A stretch of 64,000 nt of DNA. Source: Deinococcus aerophilus (GTDB lineage Bacteria > Deinococcota > Deinococci > Deinococcales > Deinococcaceae). The notes under the pieces are model-generated. The model saw nothing but the letters and a program-made list of their open reading frames with translations, had not been told where the DNA came from and did no database searches. Shown here piece after piece: positions 49,993 to 63,481 of the stretch. Made by a program: the position numbers and the translations under genes. The first letter of the stretch is position 1; every line of letters starts with the position of its first letter. The DNA lies in contig NZ_BMOM01000018.1 in assembly GCF_014647075.1 (NCBI RefSeq), forward strand, positions 3,874 through 67,873. The letters are read 5' to 3'.

Positions 49993-50794
49993 CTAACCCA
50001 GCGGGCGAGATGGTGCGACAGACCAAAGCCCTGCCAGGATCTGCACCTGGAACTCCGATATCTCGGCAAAGGGAGCGGTGTTCCACAGGTGGCTGATCGG
50101 GGAGTAGTAAAGACTCCGTCATCAGGATCTGCCCCTTCCGGTCCACCAGGATGCCGACAGGTTCTGCCGGATTCACCATGAGCCCCGCCACCTGCCTCTG
50201 AGAAAGGCCGCCCAGCGTTCGGCGCACCACTTCTGGGCAAGCGGTCAGCCAGTAAGCGTCCACGGGCTCATCCGTGAAGGCGTCACACCCCCACCAGGCC
50301 TATCGGCAGGACCATTTCTGGGCGTCGTCGCTTTCGAAGTACTGCAGCCAGTTATCGAGGGTTCTTCCCTGCTCTGCCAGGATGACTTGCACCAGGGGCA
50401 CCAGGTCGGGCGCCAGGGCCAGACCCACCAGACTCGCCCAGGGGTAAGGACAGGCCCGCAAGGCCGCGTCGGTCTCGGTGCCGAGGAATTCCAGGCTGGT
50501 TCCCGTGACCATCGGCTCATCGTCAGCGTCCTAGGTGACGTGGTTTTGCGGCGTCCAGTACCGTGGCCGCCTCCGGAGGTGCCTCCGCATGATGGCGGCG
50601 CGCCCCTCTTCACCTCCGAACTCCAGGACGTAAGAGCCGTACTCCTCAAACCGCACCACGCGGTAGGGGGCGGTGTACTGCCCCCACATGGCCATCAGGG
50701 CCTGATTGACGGCTCCGGCATATTCCTGGGAACTGGACGCCTCCTTAGCACCTGACACTTTGCGGAAAATGGCGTCCTGAACGCAGTGCGGCAT
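49993..50794 (-). pseudogene. Broken cargo gene: two amber codons and one frameshift
   Basis: ATG at 50794 lies just inside the right end, whose GGGAGACGAT serves as ribosome site. The frame reads VNQALMAMWGQY, EFGGEEGRAAIMRRHLRRRP and YWTPQNHVT, then TAG (50531-50533); it continues DADDEPMVTGTSLEFLG and WLQYFESDDAQKW to a second TAG (50300-50302), then DAYWLTACPEVVRRTLGG and GILVDRKGQILMTES. Near 50108 a one-base shift leads into SHLWNTAPFAEISEF and a stop at 49993. The intact form would be about 265 residues. The family is unknown. Both stops are UAG. Confidence 0.65.
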
Positions 50795-50799
50795 AACAA

Positions 50800-50865
50800 A
50801 TCGTCTCCCTTTTTATGCGCTCAGCATGCTCGTTTGTCCCATCAACCCCAGGCCCTAAACGGCGT
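50800..50865 (-). repeat. Right 66-bp terminal inverted repeat
   Basis: Inverted copy of 47632-47697 with two mismatches. It is followed by TAAACT, the target duplication, which doubles as the -10 box of the next gene. Confidence 0.9.
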
Positions 50866-50871
50866 TAAACT
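50866..50871 (+). promoter_or_regulatory. TAAACT: target-site duplication and -10 box of mntR-like gene
   Basis: Identical to 47626-47631 on the far side of the element. It is 7 bases before the ATG at 50879, the leaderless spacing seen at other genes in the window. The DNA now upstream of it belongs to the transposon end. Confidence 0.65.
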
Positions 50872-50878
50872 GGAGGAC

Positions 50879-51574
50879 ATGACCGCCCGTCCGCTGTCCC
50901 GCTCTGCCGAGGACTACCTCAAGCACCTGTACCTGCTGGGCCACGCCTCAGAGCCGGCCGCCCGGGACGGGGCGGGCAAAGTCAGCACCCAGGCGCTGGC
51001 CGGCGCGCTGGAAGTGGCCCCCGCCAGCGTAACCGGCATGCTGCGCAAGCTCACCGAGCAGGGACTGGTGGCGCACGCGCCGTACCAGGGCGCGGGCCTG
51101 ACTGCCGAGGGCGAGCGCGTGGCCCTGGAAGTCCTGCGCCACCACCGCCTGCTGGAGCTGTTCTTGCACCGCGCCCTGGGCGTGCCGCTCGACGAGGTCC
51201 ACGAGGAGGCCGAGCGGCTGGAACACGCCCTGAGCGAGCGGCTGGAGGCGCGTATCGCCGCGTGGCTGGGCGATCCCACCCACGATCCGCACGGCGACCC
51301 GATTCCCACCCTGGCCGGCGAGCTGCCCGAGCGCGCCGAGCGCCGCCTGACCCAGCTTGCGCCCGGTGAGACGGCGGCGGTGGCCCGCGTGCCCGACCAC
51401 GATCCAGCCAGTCTGCGGGCCCTGATGGCGGCGGGCCTGACTCCGGGGGCCTGCGTGACCGTGCGGACGGTGGACGCGGCGCTGGGTACCCTGACGCTGG
51501 CGCTGCCGGGCCGCGACCTGACGCTGGCACTGGCGGTGGCCGGACAGGTCCAGGTGCACGCAGACGCGCCCTGA
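50879..51574 (+). CDS. DtxR/MntR-family metal-dependent transcriptional regulator
   Basis: 231 residues. An N-terminal winged helix ([32 protein letters not shown] near residue 45), a metal-binding and dimer domain ([39 protein letters not shown], with Glu/His ligands near 85-120) and a C-terminal FeoA/SH3-like domain (residues ~155-230). It represses or activates Mn/Fe uptake genes when bound to metal; in Deinococcus, Mn balance underlies oxidative resistance. Its promoter region was altered by the 3.2-kb insertion directly upstream. GGAGG overlaps the presumed transcript start. Confidence 0.9.
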   Translation: MTARPLSRSAEDYLKHLYLLGHASEPAARDGAGKVSTQALAGALEVAPASVTGMLRKLTEQGLVAHAPYQGAGLTAEGERVALEVLRHHRLLELFLHRALGVPLDEVHEEAERLEHALSERLEARIAAWLGDPTHDPHGDPIPTLAGELPERAERRLTQLAPGETAAVARVPDHDPASLRALMAAGLTPGACVTVRTVDAALGTLTLALPGRDLTLALAVAGQVQVHADAP

Positions 51575-51676
51575 AGGGGCGGCGGGTTCAGGGGCGCCCT
51601 GCACAGCCGGGGCACTACAGACGGGGCACTTCCCGCACCGGGCCTCCGCCGCTGGGCCAGCCCTCAAAATGGCTCC

Positions 51677-51914
51677 ATGCCTGATTCCGAACGCGAACTT
51701 AACTTTGCCCGTGAAATCATCGGTGAGCGCAGCTACCGCGAGGTGCCCACCGATGAGGTCCTGCGCGAGGCCGAGCGCCTGCTGAACGGCTGGATGGCGG
51801 GCGAGATGCGCATGGAACGGCCCAAGCTCTACGACCACTACGCCCTGCTGCTGCTTGCCCTGCTGCAGAAAAACCGCGAGCTGGAAGCCCGCCTCTCGGC
51901 GCTGGAGGCCCGCG

Positions 51915-51922
<8 letters not shown>
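51677..51922 (+). CDS. Small conserved-type hypothetical protein, 81 residues
   Basis: Acidic, helical protein ([40 protein letters not shown]) with a C-terminal coiled-coil-like stretch. No signal peptide. The trpF GTG starts 8 bases before its stop, so the two are probably translated together. No function is recognised. Confidence 0.65.
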
Positions 51923-52540
<618 letters not shown>

Positions 52541-52553
<13 letters not shown>

Positions 52554-52753
52554 AACTGAGCCCTGTGGATAACTCGGCCCAGCCGCTCTTTTCTGCGTAC
52601 TCGTCAAAAAGACTGTCCTGGACGCCGCTGCCCCCACCGGCTGCCGGACAGGTCGGAACAGTTATCCACAGCTTGTCCACAGCCCCTGTGGACAACTCTG
52701 TGGATAACCGGCAGGTCTCTCAGAGGCGCGGGCCAATTTCTGCGTCATCCACA
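52541..52753. other. Cluster of seven DnaA-box sequences
   Basis: Perfect TTATCCACA boxes at 52541, 52564 (reverse), 52662 and 52699 (reverse); TTGTCCACA at 52673 and 52687 (reverse); TCATCCACA at 52745. All lie within 213 bp, and between trpF and the convergent phosphatase gene. No dnaA or dnaN is nearby and no strong AT-rich unwinding region is seen. Possible roles are a DnaA titration or reactivation site, a regulatory target or a secondary origin. Confidence 0.75.
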
Positions 52754-53610
52754 GCCTTCAGCCCAAACCAGCCCGCGATGACCTGTCCGGCCTGCACCAC
52801 GTTGACCGCCGTGCCCAGGTCCACCCCCGTGCCGGCAAAGGGCACGCGTGCCACGGTGTGGCCCTTGGTGCCCAGGTCTTCCAGGTTGCCGTGGTCGCTG
52901 CCCACCACCACTCGCGCCCCGGCCTCCAGCGCGCCGCGCAGCAGGGCGTCCACGCGGGCCAGATAGGCCAGGGCCGCGGCCCGCGTGTCGGGTAAGGGTC
53001 CGTCTGCCCGGCCCCGGTGGCCCAGCAGGTCGCCAAACCACAGGTCGGCCACGATCAGGTCGTGGTCGTCCGTGGCGCGGGCGAGGGCCTGCCCCAGGCG
53101 GGTCACCTCCTCCTGCGTCTGGAAGGGGGCAAAGGGAGCGCGGTACTCCAGCCCCAGGGTGGCCCCCAGCGGCGGCACCCCCGGCGGATTGAGGGCCTGC
53201 CCCGCCGCCACGAACGAAAAGGGAAAGCAGCCCATGCGCGGGCGCCGCTCCTGGGCCTGGAAGTACTGCGGCACGTAGTGGTTGGCAAGCGCCGCCCGTG
53301 CCCCGGCCCGCGTGAGCCGCACCGGCAGGCTGGCCCGGCGCAGCAGGCGCTGCAGGGTCGGCCCCGGATGCGGGCCAAAATGCTCGCCGCCCCCCTTGCC
53401 CATCAGCCGCACGGCGTCGGTGCCGGTCAGCCAGCAGCTTTGCCCGGTGCCCGACTGCGGCAGCCCCGGCACACCCAGCGTGGCGTCCAGGGCCCGTCCT
53501 GCCTCCAGCAGTGGGCGCAGGGTGGGCAGTTCCTGCTCCCACACGCTGCCGGGCGGCGCGTCCACAGGATGGCCCACGCCGTCCAGGGCCAGCCACAACA
53601 CCCCGTTCAT
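52720..53610 (-). CDS. Alkaline phosphatase superfamily (phosphopentomutase-like) metalloenzyme
   Basis: 296 residues. The N-terminal [10 protein letters not shown] gives the first metal Asp; a GTGQS motif near residue 50 is at the place of the nucleophile Thr/Ser ([11 protein letters not shown]); [12 protein letters not shown] near 195 and [19 protein letters not shown] near 240 carry the remaining metal ligands. The closest superfamily members are phosphopentomutase and cofactor-independent phosphoglycerate mutase, but the protein is shorter. The substrate is unknown. ATG at 53610 is set by TATGCT 7 bases upstream. Confidence 0.75.
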   Translation of the reverse strand: MNGVLWLALDGVGHPVDAPPGSVWEQELPTLRPLLEAGRALDATLGVPGLPQSGTGQSCWLTGTDAVRLMGKGGGEHFGPHPGPTLQRLLRRASLPVRLTRAGARAALANHYVPQYFQAQERRPRMGCFPFSFVAAGQALNPPGVPPLGATLGLEYRAPFAPFQTQEEVTRLGQALARATDDHDLIVADLWFGDLLGHRGRADGPLPDTRAAALAYLARVDALLRGALEAGARVVVGSDHGNLEDLGTKGHTVARVPFAGTGVDLGTAVNVVQAGQVIAGWFGLKAVDDAEIGPRL

Positions 53611-53617
53611 GGGCGGC

Positions 53618-53623
53618 AGCATA
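53618..53623 (-). promoter_or_regulatory. TATGCT -10 element (leaderless)
   Basis: TANNNT box 7 bases before the ATG at 53610, minus strand. Confidence 0.5.
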
Positions 53624-53685
53624 GAGCAGGTGGGGGGATGGACTGCCCGCCCAGGCCCGCCGCTGTGCCAACATCAGGCCCACCC

Positions 53686-54933
53686 ATGACCGACACCCTG
53701 ATCCTTGCCGTGCCTGATCCCGCCGTGGTGGCAGTGATCGGCGCGCCGCTCGCGGGGGGCAGCACCTTCGCGGCACGTCACTTCCGGCCGTCCGAAGTGC
53801 TGTCGGGGGACTTCCTTCAAGGACTGGACCACCGGCTGTCGCGGGGCGAGCGGGCCGTGGTGGACGCCGCGCTGACCCGGCCCGCCCAGCGCCGGCCCCT
53901 GCTGGAGGCCGCCCGCACGCATGACCTGCCCGCCGTCGCGGTGGTTCTGGACCTGCCCCGGCAGGTGTTGCAGGAGCGGGCGGCGCGGCTGGGCCGCAAT
54001 CCGGCGCCGCTGCTGGACAGTTTTGGTGAGCTGCGCCGGACCCTGGGCGGCCTGCAGAAGGAGGGCTTTGAGCAGGTGTGGGTCCTGCGTTCGCAGGCCC
54101 AGGTGGAGGCCGCGCAGCTTGTGCGCGTGCCGCTGCCTCCCGACCGCCGCGACCTGAGCGGGCCCTTTGACTTCATCGGGGACGTGCACGGCTGCCTGCC
54201 CGAACTGCTGGAGCTGCTGAACCGTTTGGGCTACCCGGCGCAGGGAGAACAGGGAAGGCCTGCGCCGGGCCGCACCGCCGTCTTTCTGGGTGACCTGACC
54301 GACCGCGGACCGGACTCGGCGGGCGTTTTGCGGCGGGTGATGGAGATGACGGCCTCGGGCACGGCGCTGTGCGTTCCGGGCAACCACGATGAAAAACTGC
54401 TGCGGGCGCTGGAGGGCCGGGGGGTCAAGCCGCTGCACGGACTGGGGGAAACGCTGGCGCAGCTGGACGCGGCGGGAGACGCTTTTCAGGCGCGGGTCCG
54501 CACGTTTCTGGGGGGGCTGCCGGACCATCTGGTGCTGGACGGCGGACGGGTGGTCGCGGCGCACGCCGGCCTGCCCGAGCGCTACCACGGGCGCACCTCG
54601 GGGCGGGTCCGCCGCTTCGCGCTGTACGGCGATGTGGACGGCACCCGGGACGAGCTGGGCCTGCCGGTTCGCCGTGACTGGGGAGCCGGGTACCGGGGAC
54701 AGGCCATCGTGGTCTACGGTCACACTCCGGTGGCCGCGCCGCGCTGGGTCAACCGCACGGTGGACATCGACACCGGCTGCGCGTTCGGCGGCCACCTGAC
54801 GGCGCTGCGCTACCCCGAGCTGGAGTTGGTCAGCGTGCCCGCACGCCGGGTCTACGTGTCGCCGCCGCGCCCGCTGCCGCTGCTGGGGCCGGCGGTTCCG
54901 GCTCCGCCGCCGGTGCTGTCCCCGCCCGCGTGA
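53686..54933 (+). CDS. Metallophosphoesterase with degenerate kinase-like N-domain (Pnkp-like)
   Basis: 415 residues. The N-terminal ~150 residues follow the polynucleotide-kinase-like pattern of bacterial Pnkp/Zeta-type ATPases ([37 protein letters not shown]), but the P-loop Lys is Gly25 (GAPLAGGST for GxxxxGKS). From ~160 on is a calcineurin-type phosphatase: [29 protein letters not shown] and YGHTPV. The Pnkp ligase domain is absent. Most likely a phosphatase of nucleotides, RNA ends or phosphoproteins; the kinase activity is probably lost. Confidence 0.8.
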   Translation: MTDTLILAVPDPAVVAVIGAPLAGGSTFAARHFRPSEVLSGDFLQGLDHRLSRGERAVVDAALTRPAQRRPLLEAARTHDLPAVAVVLDLPRQVLQERAARLGRNPAPLLDSFGELRRTLGGLQKEGFEQVWVLRSQAQVEAAQLVRVPLPPDRRDLSGPFDFIGDVHGCLPELLELLNRLGYPAQGEQGRPAPGRTAVFLGDLTDRGPDSAGVLRRVMEMTASGTALCVPGNHDEKLLRALEGRGVKPLHGLGETLAQLDAAGDAFQARVRTFLGGLPDHLVLDGGRVVAAHAGLPERYHGRTSGRVRRFALYGDVDGTRDELGLPVRRDWGAGYRGQAIVVYGHTPVAAPRWVNRTVDIDTGCAFGGHLTALRYPELELVSVPARRVYVSPPRPLPLLGPAVPAPPPVLSPPA

Positions 54934-54940
54934 GGTCGGC

Positions 54941-55858
54941 TCACCACCACCCGCGCCGGCGGAACGAGTACGCCAGCCCCACGCCGATCAGCACGAAACT
55001 GCTCCAGGCCAGGGCGTAGCCCTGCGGCCAGCGCAGCTCGGGCATGTGCTGAAAATTCATGCCCCATACCCCCGCCAGAAAGGTCAGGGGCAAAAAGATC
55101 ACGCTCACGGCCGTCAGGGTGCGCATCACCTCGTTCATGCGCTGGCCTTGCAGGCTCAGGTGCAGGTCCAGCACGCCGGTCAGAAAGTCGCGCAGGCCGT
55201 CCAGACGGCTGCCCGCACGCGTGAAACTGTCCTGCACGTCGCGGTAGCGCACCAGATCGGCGGGCGAGCCGGTGGCGTGGCGGCCCAGCAGCGCGGCGGC
55301 CTCGCGGGCGTCCCCGGCCAGCCGGCGGGCCCGCGAGATCAGGTGCTTGACCGCGAAGATCTCGGGCACCGGCTGGGCGCGGCGGTCGCGGAACACTCGC
55401 TCCTCCAGCGCCTCGGTGCGTCCCTCCAGGGTGTCGGCCAGCGTGAAGAAGGTCTCAGCGGTGTGGTCGAGCAATTCATAGGCGATTTCGGCGGGGGTGT
55501 TGCACGCCTCGCGCCCGACGAGTTCCCAGACCGCCGTCAGCGCCTGCGTGCCCGCCGAACTCAGGGTCAGCGCCGCATCTGGAAAGATAAAAACGCTGAC
55601 CCGCTCGGTAAAGTCATCGGCCTCGGCCGGGCGCGCGAACGACCGCACCGTGATGAAGGCGTGTTCGGGGTACTGCTCGGCGCGGCTCCAGTGCCCGGGT
55701 TCCAGCGCGTCCTCCAGCGCAAAGCGGTGGAGGGGAAAGGCGGCCTGCAGGCGCGCCAGCTCCTCGGGGGCGGCTTCCTGCGCGTCTACCCAGACGCCCG
55801 TGGTCTGTCCGGTCCAGCTCACGCTCTGTCCGGTGGCAAGGTGCTTGGCGCGGATCAT
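54941..55858 (-). CDS. CorA-family divalent cation (Mg2+/Co2+) channel
   Basis: 305 residues. A long cytoplasmic N-terminal domain of helices precedes two C-terminal membrane segments; the pore signature GMN is in [15 protein letters not shown] near residue 270. It imports Mg2+ or related ions across the inner membrane. ATG at 55858 is 7 bases after TACGAT. Divergent from crcB, with 71 bases between starts. Confidence 0.9.
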   Translation of the reverse strand: MIRAKHLATGQSVSWTGQTTGVWVDAQEAAPEELARLQAAFPLHRFALEDALEPGHWSRAEQYPEHAFITVRSFARPAEADDFTERVSVFIFPDAALTLSSAGTQALTAVWELVGREACNTPAEIAYELLDHTAETFFTLADTLEGRTEALEERVFRDRRAQPVPEIFAVKHLISRARRLAGDAREAAALLGRHATGSPADLVRYRDVQDSFTRAGSRLDGLRDFLTGVLDLHLSLQGQRMNEVMRTLTAVSVIFLPLTFLAGVWGMNFQHMPELRWPQGYALAWSSFVLIGVGLAYSFRRRGWW

Positions 55859-55865
55859 GCCGGGA

Positions 55866-55871
55866 ATCGTA
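55866..55871 (-). promoter_or_regulatory. TACGAT -10 element of corA-like gene (leaderless)
   Basis: TANNNT box 7 bases before the ATG at 55858, minus strand. Confidence 0.55.
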
Positions 55872-55916
55872 GAGCGTGGGCGGACACGGGGGCCGTGCGG
55901 CGCGGCCCGCATCGCC

Positions 55917-55922
55917 TATCCT
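55917..55922 (+). promoter_or_regulatory. TATCCT -10 element of crcB (leaderless)
   Basis: TANNNT box 7 bases before the ATG at 55930. There is no room for a fluoride riboswitch in such a transcript. Confidence 0.55.
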
Positions 55923-55929
55923 GGGGCGC

Positions 55930-56310
55930 ATGACGGGAGCGCTGTGGCTGTGGGTGATGCTGGGCGGCGCGGTGGGCGCGGCCTGCCGCCAGGGTGTGGT
56001 GCTGCTGCTCGCGCCGCTGGTGGTCCGCAGCGGTTTTCCGGTGGCCGTGCTGCTCATCAACGTGCTCGGGTCGTTCCTGCTGGGCCTGACCCTGGCCCTG
56101 GCCGGGCGCGGCATGGTGCCCGAGGCCGCGCGGCTGGCCTTCGGCACCGGGGTGCTGGGGGCCTTTACCACCTTCTCGACCTTTTCCAGCGAACTGGACG
56201 TTCTGCTGCTGCGCGGGCAGGTGGCCCCGGCACTGACCTACGCCGCCGCCAGCGTGGGTCTGGGCCTGACGGCAGCGGTGGCGGGGCGGCTGCTGGGAAC
56301 GCGGCTGTGA
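55930..56310 (+). CDS. crcB: Fluoride channel CrcB/Fluc
   Basis: 126 residues with four membrane segments, the usual size. [11 protein letters not shown] near residue 12 and [10 protein letters not shown] near 45 (pore Asn), then [17 protein letters not shown] near 73 with the Phe-box and Thr residues of the fluoride path. It exports F- as a dual-topology dimer. xseA follows 26 bases on. Confidence 0.92.
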   Translation: MTGALWLWVMLGGAVGAACRQGVVLLLAPLVVRSGFPVAVLLINVLGSFLLGLTLALAGRGMVPEAARLAFGTGVLGAFTTFSTFSSELDVLLLRGQVAPALTYAAASVGLGLTAAVAGRLLGTRL

Positions 56311-56335
56311 GTCCGGCAGGGCGCCGGGGCACTCC

Positions 56336-57550
56336 GTGACCCGCCGGCGAAAAAAGGCCGAGCCGACACGCCCGCCCGAGCAGTTTCTGGAACTCTCGGA
56401 GGTGCTGGCGTACCTGGCACAGGTGATCGCGCGCGGGATGCCGGGAGCGGTGTGGGTGCGCGCCGAGATCGCCTCGGTGACCGACCGCCGCCACCTGTAC
56501 CTGGATCTGGTGGAGCTGGGTGAGGGCGGCGAGGTCGCCAAGTGCCGCGCGACCCTGTGGGCCCGCGAGCGCTTTGCCCTGGAGGGCAAGTTCCGGCAGG
56601 CCACCGGCGGCACGCTCACGGCGGGCCTCAAGGTGCTGCTGTTCTGTCAGCCGGAGTTTCACCCGCAGTACGGCTTTTCCCTGAATGTGCTCGACGTGTT
56701 TCCCGAGTTCACGGTGGGGGACGCGGCGCTGCGCCTGGACACCCTGCGCCGCGCGCTGGTAGAGGAGGGCGTGTACGGACTCAACCGCCTGCTGTCCGTG
56801 CCCGCCGACTTCACGCGGGTCGCCGTGATCTCGCCCACGGGCGCGGCGGGCCTGGGCGACTTCCGGCGGGAGACGGACGCCCTGGACGCCGCCGGCCTCA
56901 CGGAGTTCGTGTATCTGGAGGCCACCTTCCAGGGCCGGGAGGCCTCGGCCAGCCTGGGCCGGGCGGTGGGGGCGGCGCGTGAACTGCACCGGGAACGTCC
57001 GCTGGACGCGCTGGTGGTGATCCGGGGCGGCGGGGCCGTGACCGATCTGGCGTGGCTAAATGATCTGGACTTTGCCCGCGCCCTGGCGACCTTTCCCGCT
57101 CCGGTGATCACCGGGCTGGGCCACGCCCGCGACGACACCCTGCCCGACGAGGTGGCCTGCGTGCGCACCGACACGCCCAGCAAGGCGGCGGCCCTGATTG
57201 TCCGTACGGTGGCGGGGGCCGCCGCGCAGGCGCAGGAGGATGCCCGCAGCGTCCGCGCCCACGCTGCCCGCGTGCTGGTGGACGCCGACGCCGCCGCCGC
57301 GTGGGCCATCGACCGGGCACGCGCCGCCGCGGGGCGCCATACCCAGGCGGCAGGCGCAGACGTGGACGCCCTGATGCGTCAGGCGCTGGGCCTCACCCCG
57401 GCCCGGACCCTGGCCCGCGGATACGCGCTGGTGCGCGGCGAGGACGGCCAGCCGGTGACGCGCGCCGCGGGGGTGCGGGCGGGTCAGGCCCTGATCCTGG
57501 AATTCACCGATGGTTCGGTGCGCACAGAAGTGGCAGACTCCAGGGAATGA
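56336..57550 (+). CDS. xseA: Exodeoxyribonuclease VII large subunit
   Basis: 404 residues. An OB-fold N-terminal domain ([30 protein letters not shown]) precedes the catalytic region with [15 protein letters not shown] near residue 162, [17 protein letters not shown] near 230 and [18 protein letters not shown] near 258, which carry the conserved GRGGGS- and GHExD-like motifs in somewhat altered form ([15 protein letters not shown]). The coiled-coil C-terminal part is shorter than in E. coli (456 residues). It degrades single-stranded DNA with XseB; no xseB is in the window. GTG start. Overlaps the next gene (ATGA). Confidence 0.88.
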   Translation: MTRRRKKAEPTRPPEQFLELSEVLAYLAQVIARGMPGAVWVRAEIASVTDRRHLYLDLVELGEGGEVAKCRATLWARERFALEGKFRQATGGTLTAGLKVLLFCQPEFHPQYGFSLNVLDVFPEFTVGDAALRLDTLRRALVEEGVYGLNRLLSVPADFTRVAVISPTGAAGLGDFRRETDALDAAGLTEFVYLEATFQGREASASLGRAVGAARELHRERPLDALVVIRGGGAVTDLAWLNDLDFARALATFPAPVITGLGHARDDTLPDEVACVRTDTPSKAAALIVRTVAGAAAQAQEDARSVRAHAARVLVDADAAAAWAIDRARAAAGRHTQAAGADVDALMRQALGLTPARTLARGYALVRGEDGQPVTRAAGVRAGQALILEFTDGSVRTEVADSRE

Positions 57551-58122
57551 ATCCCTCAGACCGGACGGCATCAGAGGTGCTGGGTCCGCTGTACCTGGCG
57601 GACGTGCGCGAGCGGATGTGCGGACTGAAGTCCCTGGGCGAAGGAGCGCTGACGCAGCTGCGCGACGACGACTGGCACACGGTTCTGTCCGACGATGGAA
57701 ACTCGGCCGCCGTATTGATTCAGCACCTGCACGGCAACATGCATGCCCGGTGGGGTGCGTTGCGGAGCGGCTACCGCCCGGGGACGGAGGGCGAACCCGA
57801 GACCCGTGACCGTGACGCCGAATTCACCGATACGCAGCACACCCCGGCCGAACTGTGGCGGCGGTGGCACGACGGCTGGGCGGTCTATCTGGGCGCGCTG
57901 GACGCCCTGACTCCGGAGGACCTGGCGGCGCCCCTGACCATTCGCGGCGAAACGCACACCGTCTTGCAGGCGGCGCAGCGGCAGGTGATGCACTACAGCG
58001 GGCATGTCTACCAGCTGGTACTGCTCGTCAAGACCCTGCGCGGCGGGCAATGGCAGACCCTCAGCATTGCGCGGGGCGGCTCGGCGGGTTTTAACGCCGC
58101 CATGCAGGCGCGGCGCGGCTGA
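57547..58122 (+). CDS. DinB-superfamily protein, DUF1572
   Basis: 191 residues. DUF1572 features: LAALSxxxW-like [30 protein letters not shown] (His of the metal site) near residues 41-71, [20 protein letters not shown] near 100, and [22 protein letters not shown] near 140, with the remaining His ligands. A four-helix metal-binding fold; the activity is unknown, though the superfamily includes thiol-dependent transferases. The start overlaps the xseA stop. Confidence 0.83.
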   Translation: MNPSDRTASEVLGPLYLADVRERMCGLKSLGEGALTQLRDDDWHTVLSDDGNSAAVLIQHLHGNMHARWGALRSGYRPGTEGEPETRDRDAEFTDTQHTPAELWRRWHDGWAVYLGALDALTPEDLAAPLTIRGETHTVLQAAQRQVMHYSGHVYQLVLLVKTLRGGQWQTLSIARGGSAGFNAAMQARRG

Positions 58123-58125
58123 GGC

Positions 58126-59040
<915 letters not shown>

Positions 59041-59046
59041 GCGGAC

Positions 59047-59052
59047 AGGCTA
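59047..59052 (-). promoter_or_regulatory. TAGCCT -10 element of sulfurtransferase gene (leaderless)
   Basis: TANNNT box 6 bases before the ATG at 59040, minus strand. Confidence 0.5.
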
Positions 59053-59093
59053 CACCGCGCCTGTGCGGTGGAAAACCGCCGGAATCTTGAGTT

Positions 59094-59142
59094 AAAACAA
59101 AAAACCCGCCCTCTGCGGACGGTGATAAGAAAAATATAGCGT
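59094..59142. repeat. Terminator-like repeat, copy 1
   Basis: Contains CCGCCCTCTGCGGACGGTG preceded by an A-run and followed by GATAA and ATAGCGT. On the minus strand it reads as a GC hairpin followed by GTTTTTTG, a rho-independent terminator. Near-identical to 59316-59365. Confidence 0.6.
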
Positions 59143-59315
59143 GGAATGCAGGCGCTGTCAAATCCATGCGGAGCTCACGGATTCCGCCGTGCTGGACGCC
59201 TGTTTTCCCGTGGCCCTCCCTCGGGAACTGTATGGAGTATTCAAAGCGGGCCGTATTCAAAGCTGGCCAGAGCGCCAGCGGGAAGGCTGCCCTGGGAACC
59301 AACAACCTGAAGACC

Positions 59316-59365
59316 AGAACAAAAAAGCCGCCCTCTGCGGACGGTGTTGATAAAGAAGATAGCGT
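59316..59365. repeat. Terminator-like repeat, copy 2
   Basis: Direct repeat of 59094-59142 with a few differences (2-base insertion after GGTG). The ~500-base gap between the sulfurtransferase start and der has no gene; besides these copies it holds a short direct repeat (GTATTCAAAGC twice near 59230-59260). It may be a small dispersed repeat family or a duplication. Confidence 0.6.
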
Positions 59366-59554
59366 CGTATACGGCGTTCGTCAAGATATGCAGGCGGCTG
59401 GGCTATGCAGGGTGGGCGCGGCGGGCCCGCAGGCGCTATACTCCCGGTTCTGTGGCTTCCGTTGCCCCGCCGTGTGGGCGGACTGACGGAACGGAAGCGT
59501 CGGCGGAACTGCCCTGACGCCGGGCGGGACCGACACCGAAGAGGAGCGTCTGAA

Positions 59555-60880
<1,326 letters not shown>

Positions 60881-60985
60881 TTTTGCTGTACAGCCCGTGT
60901 GGCCCCTACAGCGCAGTGCCGCAACCTAAACCGGCGTTCACCCAAGTCGGGTCTGGAACGCCGTGGCGGCTTTCAGACTGCCGGT

Positions 60986-61402
60986 ATGTCTCAAAAAACC
61001 CTGTCTGACCTGTCCGAGCAGATGCGCAAGATCGATATCGCCATGCTCTCGACCCATGCCGAGAACGGCAACATCGCCGGGCGCCCCATGAGCAACAACG
61101 GCGAGGTCGAGTACGACGGCACTTCCTACTACTTCACCTATGAGGACACCCACACGGTGGGGGAGATCGAGCGCGACAGCAAGGTGGCGCTGGCCTTTAT
61201 GGGTCAGAACGCATTCTCGGTGGCGGTGGAAGGACAGGCCCAGCTCATCCGCGACAAGGCGCAGATGAAGGACCACTGGTCCTCCGACCTCGACCGCTGG
61301 TTCAAGGACGGCCTTGATACCCCAGGCATCGTGATGATTCAGGTGAGCGCCACCCGCGTGCATTACTGGGACGGCGAGGACGAGGGCGAGATCAAGCTAT
61401 AG
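60986..61402 (+). CDS. Pyridoxamine-5'-phosphate-oxidase-fold (general stress) protein
   Basis: 138 residues. PNPOx-like split barrel of the general-stress type: MRKIDIAMLSTHAENGNIAGRPM near residue 13, YYFTYEDTHTVGEIERDSKVALAF near 48 and a Trp-containing end VHYWDGEDEGEIKL. Such proteins bind FMN/FAD or F420-like flavins; the reaction is unknown. ATG at 60986 is the first Met before the conserved part. Confidence 0.83.
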   Translation: MSQKTLSDLSEQMRKIDIAMLSTHAENGNIAGRPMSNNGEVEYDGTSYYFTYEDTHTVGEIERDSKVALAFMGQNAFSVAVEGQAQLIRDKAQMKDHWSSDLDRWFKDGLDTPGIVMIQVSATRVHYWDGEDEGEIKL

Positions 61403-61430
61403 GGCAGCTGGGTGGCCCAGAACACACAAC

Positions 61431-61467
61431 ACACAGGGCGGCCCGCATCCGAGCGGCCGCCCTGTGT
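61431..61467. terminator. 13-bp bidirectional terminator hairpin
   Basis: ACACAGGGCGGCC pairs with GGCCGCCCTGTGT between the convergent genes at 60986 and 61485. Confidence 0.65.
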
Positions 61468-61484
61468 GCTTCTCAGGCGGAGCC

Positions 61485-63302
<1,818 letters not shown>

Positions 63303-63443
63303 CGCGCGAGTATGCCGGGTCAAACTGACCGGAATCTGCCCGCTTTGTCCCGCAAACCCCAAAGCGGGGGCAAACCATTAAGGCCGCGTTCCGGGCTGCG
63401 GCAATGTCCGTTTTGATTCCAGACTTTCGCTGCGCCGCAGACA

Positions 63444-63449
63444 TACACT
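63444..63449 (+). promoter_or_regulatory. TACACT -10 element upstream of leader ORF and ftsH
   Basis: TANNNT box 5 bases before the ATG of the 8-codon ORF at 63455 and 28 bases before the ftsH GTG. Confidence 0.45.
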
Positions 63450-63454
63450 GGAGC

Positions 63455-63481
63455 ATGTCTCCCAGGAAGAAATTCACGTGA
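63455..63481 (+). CDS. 8-codon leader ORF overlapping the ftsH start
   Basis: ATG at 63455 begins MSPRKKFT and stops at a TGA that overlaps the ftsH GTG (GTGA). The -10 box just upstream would make it leaderless. It may couple ribosomes to ftsH, whose own AGGAAG site lies inside this ORF. Confidence 0.4.
   Translation: MSPRKKFT

Larger units (their letters stand above)
47632..50865. mobile_element. 3.2-kb transposon-like element with 66-bp inverted ends and 6-bp target duplication
   Basis: The two ends (47632-47697 and 50800-50865) are inverted copies, 64/66 identical. TAAACT flanks both sides (47626-47631 and 50866-50871). The interior holds a transposase N-terminal fragment at the left, a repeat/hairpin zone (48180-48600), a small minus-strand ORF, an intact 286-residue gene and a broken cargo gene at the right. 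Each end carries a ribosome-site-like GGGAGACGAT pointing inward to an ATG. The structure points to one past transposition event between the ECF sigma gene and the mntR-like gene, followed by decay. The element family is not identified. Confidence 0.8.

Noticed and set aside
50386..50755. Plus-strand frame of 122 codons opposite the broken cargo gene
   Set aside because: Shadow of the minus-strand pseudogene; no ribosome site.
55860..55930. Fluoride riboswitch upstream of crcB
   Set aside because: The gap to the divergent gene is only 71 bases and the -10 box leaves no leader.
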